Assembly: GCA_030446945.1 (NCBI GenBank)
Contig: JAUJMI010000204.1
Location: forward strand, 1 to 6,813
Direction: 5' to 3'
DNA: 6,813 nt
From: Longimicrobium sp.
GTDB taxonomy: Bacteria > Gemmatimonadota > Gemmatimonadetes > Longimicrobiales > Longimicrobiaceae
This document shows positions 1 through 5,086 of this stretch, piece by piece (the stretch's first letter is position 1; each line of letters begins with the position of its first letter). The notes under the pieces are model-generated. The model was given only the letters and a program-made list of their open reading frames with translations. It was not told the origin of the DNA and searched no databases. A program made the translations under genes and the position numbers.

Positions 1-59
1 ACCCGCTCCCCGTCGAGCACGTGCACGTCCCCGGCGAGGAGCCGATCGCGACGGGTTAG
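1..59 (+). CDS. C-terminal tail of an unidentified protein (partial)
   Basis: The frame that starts at base 3 is open from the left edge to a TAG at 57-59 and encodes 18 residues ending in HVHVPGEEPIATG. The tail is too short to assign to a family. It is taken as a real gene end for two reasons: a G/C hairpin starts at the stop codon, and the terminator-like element that follows lpxH on the other strand also follows this stop in the matching orientation. It would converge with lpxH. A chance open frame cannot be excluded, because the window shows only 57 bases of it. Confidence 0.35.
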   Translation, partial: PLPVEHVHVPGEEPIATG

Positions 60-74
60 GGGGCGCAGGCCCCC
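59..74 (+). terminator. Short G/C hairpin at the stop codon of the upstream gene
   Basis: GGGGGC at 59-64 pairs with GCCCCC at 69-74 around a 4-nt GCAG loop. The left arm begins on the last base of the TAG stop. No U-tract follows, so if it acts in termination it is not a canonical intrinsic terminator. It may work together with the larger hairpin at 96-129. Confidence 0.3.
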
Positions 75-135
75 ACCCCCGCTCGTCACCTCGCGGCCCC
101 TCCCCCAATAACAACCTTGGGGGAGGGGCGTTTGC
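65..135 (+). repeat. 3'-end repeat element, copy 1 (hairpin core 96-129)
   Basis: The core is a perfect 13-bp inverted repeat, GCCCCTCCCCCAA at 96-108 against its complement at 117-129, with an 8-nt loop. Conserved flanks are GCAGGCC (65-71), CCGCTCGT (79-86) and CCTCGC (89-94) on the left and GTTTGC (130-135) on the right. The same blocks occur in the same order on the minus strand at 472-408 (copy 2). It begins 5 bases after the upstream stop, so it is in a good place to terminate transcription or protect the 3' end. There is no poly-U run. It could equally be a dispersed REP-like repeat that tends to lie at gene ends. Confidence 0.65.
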
Positions 136-180
136 GTGCTTCTGTGGCGCGGCTGCAAGGGGGCGGTGCGAGGCGGGCAC

Positions 181-217
181 GGGCAGCCCCGTGGGAGCCC
201 GGTGGGACTGCCCCTAA
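181..217. repeat. Hairpin unit A of the intergenic array
   Basis: GGGCAG (181-186) pairs with CTGCCC (208-213), and the right arm is followed by CTAAG. The left arm starts exactly 80 bases before the equivalent arm of unit B, and the arm-to-arm spacing (21 nt) is the same in both. The stem is short, so the case rests on the shared layout rather than on stability. Confidence 0.45.
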
Positions 218-260
218 GGGATTGGCGCGCAGGGCGGGGGGTCGAGGCGGGGCAGGTGGC

Positions 261-298
261 GGGCAGACACGCAGGTCACACGCAGGTCTGCCCCTACG
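261..298. repeat. Hairpin unit B with an internal 11-bp tandem duplication
   Basis: GGGCAGAC (261-268) pairs with GTCTGCCC (286-293), followed by CTACG. The inside of the hairpin is made of two perfect tandem copies of ACACGCAGGTC (267-277 and 278-288). The second copy supplies part of the right arm of the stem. Confidence 0.6.
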
Positions 299-339
299 AG
301 ATCCGTACGTCACGCCAAGTCACGGGGGGACCGGAGGGT

Positions 340-363
340 GGGCGCGATAAATCGCGCCCCTAC
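340..363. repeat. Hairpin unit C, perfect 9-bp palindrome
   Basis: GGGCGCGAT (340-348) and ATCGCGCCC (351-359) form a perfect stem around two A residues, followed by CTACG. It begins 79 bases after unit B and shares the GGGC left edge and the GCCCCTACG right edge with it. This looks like a member of a dispersed short-hairpin family in which the inner sequence varies and the outer bases are kept. Confidence 0.6.
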
Positions 364-407
364 GGTTTTGGGCGAAGCGCAAGCATCGGCGCGACGCGCG
401 GATATAT

Positions 408-472
408 GCAAACGCCCCTCCCCCAGCAGTTTGGGGGAGGGGCAGCGAGGAACGAGCGGGGAGAGGGCCTGC
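408..472 (-). repeat. 3'-end repeat element, copy 2 (hairpin core 414-443), after lpxH
   Basis: The core is a perfect 12-bp inverted repeat (414-425 against 432-443) with a 6-nt loop. Read on the minus strand from 472 to 408 it gives the same ordered blocks as copy 1: GCAGGCC, CCGCTCGT, CCTCGC, the hairpin, then GTTTGC. There are small indels in the loop and the left flank. It lies 38 bases beyond the lpxH stop and is read in the same sense by an lpxH transcript as copy 1 is by the upstream gene. This supports a terminator or 3'-UTR role. There is no U-tract beyond the TTT in GTTTGC. Confidence 0.65.
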
Positions 473-510
473 AGGGGACGCGGCCGGGGCTGACGGCCGC
501 CGCTCATCGT

Positions 511-1251
511 TCACACCTCCCACGCCCGCACCTCCGGCGCCCCGCCCGCCACCGGCAGCACCAGGTACGTGTAGCTCCGGATCCAGTCGCCCGAGTTGGC
601 GTAGAACCGGCCCGGCACCACCTCCACCACCTCCGGCACGTGCGCGTGGCCCGCGACCACCAGCTCAACGTGCGGCATGCGCGCGAGCTGCTCCTCCGCC
701 CAGCCGCGAATGAAGGCCGCGCGCCCCTTGGCCGCCTGGTCGCCGGAGTCGGCCTTGTGCTCGGTGGTCGAGGCGAGCCCCGCGATGCGACGCCCCGTGT
801 CCGGGTGGAGGCGGCGGAAGGCGGCGATGGAGGCGGGGTGGCGGATGACCTTGCGCAGCGCGCGGTACTTGTAGTCGCCGCGCCCCACGCCGTCGCCGTG
901 CGCTACGAGTGCGCGCCGCCCGCCCAGTTCCATCTCCACCGGCCCGTCCAGCAGCGTCACCCCCACCTCGTCGCGCAGGAAGGAGCCGGCCCAGGCGTCG
1001 TGATTCCCGCCCACGAACGACACGGGCACGCCGGCCTCCACCACGTCCGCCAGCTTCGCGACGACGCGGAAGTGCTCGCGGAGGATGACGGATCTGTACT
1101 CGAACCAGAAGTCGAACAGGTCGCCGTTGATGAGGAGCGAGCCGGCGTGCTCGGCCGCGTGGTCGAGGAAGCGGCGGAAGGCGCGCTCCGTCTCTCGCGG
1201 AACCGCGCCCAGGTGGATGTCGGAGACGATGTAGGCGGGCTTGCTCTGCAT
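511..1251 (-). CDS. lpxH: UDP-2,3-diacylglucosamine diphosphatase (LpxH-type metallophosphoesterase)
   Basis: It is predicted to hydrolyse UDP-2,3-diacylglucosamine to lipid X and UMP, the fourth step of lipid A synthesis, at the cytoplasmic face of the inner membrane. The 246-residue protein shows the ordered calcineurin-like metal motifs: DIH (11-13), GDLFDFW (43-49), GGNHD (81-85), AHGD (117-120) and GHAH (201-204). GDLFDFWFE and the Arg/Lys-rich stretch before HPD are typical of the LpxH group. The ATG at 1251 is preferred because DxH then falls at residue 11, as is usual. A GTG at 1305 would add 18 residues with no family counterpart, and those codons overlap the promoter elements. No Shine-Dalgarno sequence precedes the ATG, which fits a leaderless message. 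The gene is divergent from the operon that carries lptE and rfaE2. Another UDP-sugar or nucleotide phosphoesterase is possible, but the LPS context favours LpxH. Confidence 0.85.
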   Translation of the reverse strand: MQSKPAYIVSDIHLGAVPRETERAFRRFLDHAAEHAGSLLINGDLFDFWFEYRSVILREHFRVVAKLADVVEAGVPVSFVGGNHDAWAGSFLRDEVGVTLLDGPVEMELGGRRALVAHGDGVGRGDYKYRALRKVIRHPASIAAFRRLHPDTGRRIAGLASTTEHKADSGDQAAKGRAAFIRGWAEEQLARMPHVELVVAGHAHVPEVVEVVPGRFYANSGDWIRSYTYLVLPVAGGAPEVRAWEV

Positions 1252-1259
1252 GGCGGGCC

Positions 1260-1288
1260 AAGCTACCCGGCGCGCGGGGCGTCCACAA
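1260..1288 (-). promoter_or_regulatory. Putative promoter of lpxH (leaderless)
   Basis: On the minus strand TTGTGG (1288-1283) is followed after 17 nt by TAGCTT (1265-1260). Only 8 nt separate this -10-like box from the ATG at 1251, so transcription should start at or within about 2 nt of the start codon. The -35 match is weak (TTG only). The main support is that the same CGCCGGGTAGCTT block occurs in mirror image for the opposite promoter. Confidence 0.45.
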
Positions 1289-1313
1289 GCCGCGCGGTTT
1301 GACACCGCGCGGC
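1289..1313. promoter_or_regulatory. Candidate operator: 10-bp inverted repeat framing the -35 box
   Basis: GCCGCGCGGT (1289-1298) and ACCGCGCGGC (1304-1313) are perfect inverted arms separated by TTGAC. The rightward -35 TTGACA lies across the centre, and the leftward -35-like box abuts the left arm. A dimeric regulator bound here would cover the promoters of both lpxH and the operon. The regulator function is inferred from geometry only. Confidence 0.35.
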
Positions 1314-1328
1314 GCCGCCGGGTAGCTT
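1299..1328 (+). promoter_or_regulatory. Promoter of the ybgC-to-rph operon
   Basis: TTGACA (1299-1304) is a perfect sigma-70-type -35 hexamer. After 18 nt it is followed by TAGCTT (1323-1328) as a -10-like box. Transcription should start near 1334-1337, which coincides with the ATG at 1336. It is the only plausible promoter seen for the seven-gene chain to the right. Confidence 0.6.
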
Positions 1329-1335
1329 CCGCCGC

Positions 1336-1368
1336 ATGCCACGCCCACCCTCGACCCTCCGCCGATGA
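1336..1368 (+). CDS. Putative leaderless 10-codon leader ORF
   Basis: An ATG lies 7 nt after the -10-like box and opens a 10-codon frame, MPRPPSTLRR. Its TGA stop (1366-1368) overlaps the ATG of the thioesterase gene as ATGA. The thioesterase start has no purine-rich Shine-Dalgarno before it (the preceding bases are CCCTCCGCCG), so ribosomes finishing this leader could re-initiate there. The product is Pro/Arg-rich with no known homology. The ATG may instead be chance, with the short 5' leader read directly at 1365. Confidence 0.35.
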   Translation: MPRPPSTLRR

Positions 1369-1808
1369 CGGCCGCCGCGCCCTCCTGCACCATCGAGTTC
1401 CGCGTCCGCTATTCGGAGACGGACCAGATGGGGATCGTCTACCACGCCGACTACCTGCCGTGGTGCGAGGTAGGCCGCACGGAGCTGATCCGCCGCCTGT
1501 GGAAGTCGTACGCGCTGGTGGAGCGCGAGGAAGGCGTCCTCCTCGCCGTCACCGACGTGTCGCTGCGCTACCACGCGTCGGCGCGCTACGACGATCGGGT
1601 GCGGGTGACTACGACGCTGGAGCAGGTCCGCTCGCGCGCCATCGCCTTCACCTATCTTGTGGAGCGGGTGGATGAGGACGGGAGCACCAGCCGTCTCGTT
1701 TCCGCGCGCACGGGGCTGACCGCCATCGACCGCGACGGCAACCTGCGCTCGCTGCCGCCCTCGCTCCTCGAAGCGTTTCGCAACTCCGCACCGCAGGAGG
1801 TGGGATGA
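1365..1808 (+). CDS. ybgC: YbgC/FadM-type acyl-CoA thioesterase (hot-dog fold)
   Basis: It is predicted to hydrolyse acyl-CoA (or acyl-ACP) thioesters in the cytoplasm. The 147 residues match the length of the single hot-dog 4HBT family. The signature segment at 13-39 includes RVRYSETD, GIVYHADYLPW and RTELIR. Asp20 is in the position of the catalytic Asp of this family, and His27 follows in the VYH motif. The C-terminal half has the usual strand-rich pattern ending in an Asp-Gly turn (RDGN). In proteobacteria ybgC heads the tol-pal operon, but here it heads an LPS/lipoprotein operon, so a role in envelope lipid metabolism is an inference. Its ATG overlaps the stop of the putative leader ORF, and its own TGA overlaps the next ATG. 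The true substrate chain length cannot be read from the sequence. Confidence 0.85.
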   Translation: MTAAAPSCTIEFRVRYSETDQMGIVYHADYLPWCEVGRTELIRRLWKSYALVEREEGVLLAVTDVSLRYHASARYDDRVRVTTTLEQVRSRAIAFTYLVERVDEDGSTSRLVSARTGLTAIDRDGNLRSLPPSLLEAFRNSAPQEVG

Positions 1809-3877
1809 TCGTGCCGCGCCAGACCACCATCGCCATCCTCCTCCTCGTCGCCGCCTGCGCCCCCGCCACGAGCGGCCGGGGCACGCCCGCACCCGCGCCG
1901 TCGAGCCCACGGAAGGCTGCGGAGCCGGGCTCGACCGAGGTCGCCACGCGCCTCCTGCGCCTGGAGGACCGCCGCGAGTACGACGCTGGCGCGCTGGAAT
2001 CCGCCGCCGCGTCCGCGAGCACGGCGGATCGCCGCCGCGCCGCGCTCGCCGCCGGCCGCATTCGCGACCGACGCGCGGTACCGCTCCTGGGACGCCTGCT
2101 CGCGGACGCGGACACCTCCGTCGCGGCGACGGCGGCGTTCGCGCTGGGGCAGGTCGCGGACAGCGCCGCGGTCCCGCTCCTCGCGCCCTACGTGACGGCG
2201 CAGCGGGTCGCGACCACGCCGACGGTGGTGGGCGAGGCGGCGCTCGCGCTGGGGAAGATCCGCACGCCGGCGGCGCGCACGGCCGTCGAGAGCTTCCTGC
2301 TGGCGGCGCCTCGCACCGGCACCGGGGTGCGCGAGGCGGTGAGCCTGGCGCTCCTTTCCGTCTACCGCTTCCCGCACCCGTCGGACCCGGCGCCCATCCT
2401 TCCCTGGCTGGAGTCGCAGGACACGGCGATCCGCTGGCGCGCGGCGTATGCCCTCACGCGCCGCCCCGATCCGCGCGGCACGGCGGCGCTCTTCCGCTTC
2501 GCAAAGGATCCGGACGTGCTGGTGCGCTCCTTTGCGATCCGCGCCCTCACCGCGCCGCTCGCGGACAGCGCCGGGGCCGGACAGGCGCGCGCGCTTCCCG
2601 TCATCCTCGCCGCCACGCGCGATGCGGATCACGCGGTCAGCGTCAGCGCGGTGCGCGCGCTCGGCACCTACGCGGCTCCGGAGTCCATCTCCGAGCTGGA
2701 GCGCCTCCTCTGGAGCCCCGACGCGTACCTCGCCATCACCGCGGCCGAGTCGCTGGGCCGGCTTGCGGCACGCGCGCCCGGGTCCGCCGGAGCGCTCCGC
2801 GCGGTGGCGCTGAACGCGAGCGCCCCCGTGGCGCTGCGCACCGCGGCCATAGCCGCGCTGGCCGAAGTGGCGCCCGCGCAGGCCCGCGAGGTCGCCGCCA
2901 GCCTCGCGCGGGAGCCGGGGTGGCGCATCCGGGCCGCCGCCGCACGCGCCTACGCCGAGATCGGCGACCGTGAGGCACTGGCGGCGCTCGCGCGTGCTGT
3001 GGAGGGCCGCGTGGGTGCCATCGCAATCGAGGCGGCGGTCGGTGCGGCGGGAGATACGGCGGTGGCGTCCCTCCGCAACCTCCTCATCGAGTCGCTCGGC
3101 GCGCGCGACGTGATCCAGCGCACGAACGCCCTCACCGGCCTCGGCAAGCTCGCGGACCCGGCCACCCTCCCGGTGCTCCTGGACGCGTACGACCGCGCCC
3201 GCGCCGATTCGATGAACGACGCCGCCCTCGCCGCCGTGGATGCGCTGGGGGAGCTCGCGAAAAAGGACCCGTCGGCGGCACGCTCCTTCTTCGCGCGATT
3301 CCAAAGATCCGGCGACTACCTCGTGCGTCAGCGCGCCGCCGCCGCGTTCGGTGACACGATGGCGGCGCGCGCATGGGGCCCCGCGCTCCCTGTCGAGGGG
3401 CGCCAGCAGGCCGAATACGCGCGCCTCGCGGCGACCTACGAGATCCCGGGTGCGCGCCCGCATGCCCGCATCGTCACGAGCCGCGGCACCATCGAGGTCG
3501 AGCTCTTCGGCCCCGACGCACCCGGGACGGTCGACAACTTCCTGACGCTGGCGCGGGCGGGATACTTCAATGGGCAGGAGTGGCCGCGCGTCGTCCCCAA
3601 CTTCGTGATCCAGGGCGGCGATCCGCGCGGGGACACTTCGGGCGGTCCGGGGTATGCCATCCGCGACGAGATCAACCGCCACCTGTACGGCACCGGAACG
3701 CTGGGGATGGCGCTCTCCGGGCCGGACACGGGGGGGAGCCAGTGGTTCATCACCCACTCGCCGCAGCCGCACCTGGACGGCACGTACACCGTCTTCGGGC
3801 GGGTGGTGAGCGGGATGGAGGTGGTGAACCGCATCGTCCCCGGCGACCGCATCCTACGGATAGAGGAAGTGAAGTGA
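1805..3877 (+). CDS. HEAT-repeat lipoprotein with C-terminal cyclophilin-type peptidyl-prolyl isomerase
   Basis: This is a 690-residue secreted lipoprotein. A lipobox (VAAC, Cys18) is followed by a Pro/Ala/Ser-rich linker (19-40). Residues ~75-510 are HEAT-like alpha-helical repeats of about 30-40 residues, with repeated A(A/V)xALGxxxD-type cores (e.g. AAFALGQVADS, AVRALGTYA, AAESLGRLA, ALTGLGKLAD). Residues ~553-690 are a cyclophilin domain. It has VTSRGTIEVELF, PRVVPNFVIQGGDP (Arg595, Phe600 and Gln603 match the catalytic Arg, Phe and Gln of CypA), GMALSGP and GSQWFIT (Phe648), and LDGTYTVFG. Trp121 and His126 of CypA are His656 and Tyr661 here, variation that is common in bacteria. The helical array probably binds clients or an envelope complex while the isomerase works on them in the periplasm. 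An AGGAGG (1795-1800) precedes the ATG, which overlaps the ybgC stop as ATGA. No homologue role is assumed. Confidence 0.85.
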   Translation: MIVPRQTTIAILLLVAACAPATSGRGTPAPAPSSPRKAAEPGSTEVATRLLRLEDRREYDAGALESAAASASTADRRRAALAAGRIRDRRAVPLLGRLLADADTSVAATAAFALGQVADSAAVPLLAPYVTAQRVATTPTVVGEAALALGKIRTPAARTAVESFLLAAPRTGTGVREAVSLALLSVYRFPHPSDPAPILPWLESQDTAIRWRAAYALTRRPDPRGTAALFRFAKDPDVLVRSFAIRALTAPLADSAGAGQARALPVILAATRDADHAVSVSAVRALGTYAAPESISELERLLWSPDAYLAITAAESLGRLAARAPGSAGALRAVALNASAPVALRTAAIAALAEVAPAQAREVAASLAREPGWRIRAAAARAYAEIGDREALAALARAVEGRVGAIAIEAAVGAAGDTAVASLRNLLIESLGARDVIQRTNALTGLGKLADPATLPVLLDAYDRARADSMNDAALAAVDALGELAKKDPSAARSFFARFQRSGDYLVRQRAAAAFGDTMAARAWGPALPVEGRQQAEYARLAATYEIPGARPHARIVTSRGTIEVELFGPDAPGTVDNFLTLARAGYFNGQEWPRVVPNFVIQGGDPRGDTSGGPGYAIRDEINRHLYGTGTLGMALSGPDTGGSQWFITHSPQPHLDGTYTVFGRVVSGMEVVNRIVPGDRILRIEEVK

Positions 3878-4596
3878 AGATCGAGACACCGAGCATCATA
3901 CTGGCGGCCCTGGCGCTTGCCGCCTGCGGTCCGGCCACGACCAACGCGCCGGCGGCGGGAGGATCGCCCGCGCCGGCCACGGAAGCGACGCGCCAGGACC
4001 AGGCCGCCATCGCCGCGCAGCTGCAGCGCGCCACGCTGCCATCGTCCCCGCGCCAGGCCAACTTCACCTGGGCGCTGGACGAGTCGGGAGCGCGCTTCAA
4101 CGGCCGCGGAGTGGCACGCTTCCGCGCGCCGGACCGCTTCCGGATCGACCTCTTCGGCCCGCGCGGCGAGACGTACTTCGCCGCCGCGCTGGTGGACGAG
4201 ACGCCGCGCATCCCGGCCGCGATCGATCAGCAGCGCTTCCGCTTCCCTTCGCCCGCGCTCCTCTGGGCGACAGTGGGTGTCGTGCGCCCGCCGAGCACGG
4301 CACGGTTGGTGGACGCAACCAGCTCCGCCGACGCGACGATGGTCCGCTACGACCTGGGCGCCGAGGGCACGCTGGAATACCGCGCCCGCAACGGAGTGCT
4401 CCAGACCGTCCGCAGGCTGCGTGGCGGTGGCGTGCAGGAGTCGATCGATCTGGACCACGGGGCGGGCAACAGCATCCGCAGTGCGCGTTACCGGGAGTGG
4501 AACGCGCTCCGTACACTGAACCTTACGCTGGATTCGACCAACGATGTGGCATCCTTCTCGGAAGACATCTGGAGCCCGCCGGGCACTGCGCGGTAG
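3874..4596 (+). CDS. Outer-membrane lipoprotein, LolB/LolA- or DUF4292-like
   Basis: This is a 240-residue predicted lipoprotein: KIE n-region, hydrophobic stretch IILAALALAAC and lipobox LAAC with Cys18, then a Gly/Pro/Ala linker to ~40. The mature part is beta-rich. It carries a motif RGVARFRAPDRFRIDLFGPRG (~78-98) like the early strands of the LolA/LolB and DUF4292 folds, in which a sheet half-barrel binds lipid or acyl chains. It sits directly before lptE, which supports a role in lipoprotein or lipid handling at the outer membrane. The assignment is by pattern and context, not strong identity. The GTG start is chosen because it overlaps the previous TGA as GTGA, has GAGG (3863-3866) 7 nt upstream, and is the only start that leaves a proper signal peptide. 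Confidence 0.65.
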   Translation: MKIETPSIILAALALAACGPATTNAPAAGGSPAPATEATRQDQAAIAAQLQRATLPSSPRQANFTWALDESGARFNGRGVARFRAPDRFRIDLFGPRGETYFAAALVDETPRIPAAIDQQRFRFPSPALLWATVGVVRPPSTARLVDATSSADATMVRYDLGAEGTLEYRARNGVLQTVRRLRGGGVQESIDLDHGAGNSIRSARYREWNALRTLNLTLDSTNDVASFSEDIWSPPGTAR

Positions 4597-5086
4597 CATC
4601 CTGCTGGCGTTGTCGGTCTCGCTCTCCGGGTGCATGTACCAGCTCACCGGAGGCGGGCTGCCGCCCAACATCCGCACCGTCTACGTGGAGCTGTTCGAGA
4701 ACACCACACCGGACGAGGCGCTCCGCGGTGATGTGCAGCGCGCACTCCGGCAACGGCTTCCGCGGGAGCTGGGGGTGCGCCTGGCCGCGCAGGCCTCGGC
4801 CGACGCCATCATCCGCGGCAAGCTGAGCGGCTATGACGAGACCACGCTCAACATCGCGGCGCAGGAGCAGAGGGGCGGGCGGGTGCAGCCGGTGCAGCGG
4901 CGTCTGCAGATCACCTTCGACGCGGAGGTCTTCGACGTGCGCGCGGACAAGGTGATCTGGCGCGGCAACAACATCTCCGCGTTCGGCGACTACAACCCAA
5001 GCAATCAGTCGATCAACGTCGCGCGGGAGAAGGCGGTGGTCGACATCATCCAAAAGGTGGTGCAGGGAGCGCAGTCACAGTGGTAG
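4544..5086 (+). CDS. lptE: LPS-assembly lipoprotein LptE
   Basis: LptE plugs the LptD barrel and helps insert LPS into the outer leaflet of the outer membrane. The 180-residue protein has a long Arg/Lys-rich n-region, a hydrophobic stretch and lipobox LSGC (Cys30). The family hallmark just after the Cys is [18 protein letters not shown] (32-49), followed by [11 protein letters not shown] later strand-helix pattern resembling the LptE/secretin-like fold ends with [14 protein letters not shown]. The ATG at 4544 lies 53 bp inside the previous gene and has no clear Shine-Dalgarno. Starting at later CTG or TTG codons would shorten the n-region, but the ATG gives a complete signal peptide. Translation likely depends on coupling to the upstream frame. 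lptD is not in the window. Confidence 0.83.
   Translation: MWHPSRKTSGARRALRGSILLALSVSLSGCMYQLTGGGLPPNIRTVYVELFENTTPDEALRGDVQRALRQRLPRELGVRLAAQASADAIIRGKLSGYDETTLNIAAQEQRGGRVQPVQRRLQITFDAEVFDVRADKVIWRGNNISAFGDYNPSNQSINVAREKAVVDIIQKVVQGAQSQW

Larger units (their letters stand above)
1260..1328. repeat. 13-bp perfect inverted repeat spanning the divergent promoter region
   Basis: AAGCTACCCGGCG (1260-1272) is the exact reverse complement of CGCCGGGTAGCTT (1316-1328). The two arms are 43 bp apart and each contains one -10-like box. The conserved part extends upstream of TAGCTT (CGCCGGG), so it may be an extended -10 element used in both directions, or a binding site for a shared regulator. Confidence 0.7.

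Noticed and set aside
117..350. Small open frames in the 60-510 gap on both strands
   Set aside because: They consist of translated repeat and hairpin sequence, with no Shine-Dalgarno or family resemblance. The gap is better described as repeats.
181..363. Regularly spaced repeats as a possible CRISPR array
   Set aside because: Only three units with divergent inner sequence, about 80-bp steps, no near-identical 25-40 bp direct repeat and no cas genes.
136..1302. A 388-codon plus-strand open frame across the intergenic gap and opposite lpxH
   Set aside because: It runs through the hairpins and the antisense of lpxH. The product is His/Arg/Ala-rich with no domain, whereas the minus-strand frame has all metallophosphoesterase motifs.
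1252..1305. Upstream GTG (1305) as the lpxH start
   Set aside because: The extra 18 residues match no family N-terminus, they overlap the promoter boxes, and DxH is normally near residue 10 as with the ATG at 1251.
1652..3772. A 706-codon open frame on the minus strand opposite the HEAT-cyclophilin gene
   Set aside because: It is low-complexity Arg/Gly/Ala-rich with no recognisable motif, and is fully explained as a GC-rich antisense shadow of a gene with clear domains.
3373..3873. Longer frame upstream of the Lol-like lipoprotein, suggesting a 407-residue protein
   Set aside because: The extra part is an Arg/Pro/Gly-rich out-of-frame read of the cyclophilin domain and would bury the signal peptide and lipobox in the interior.
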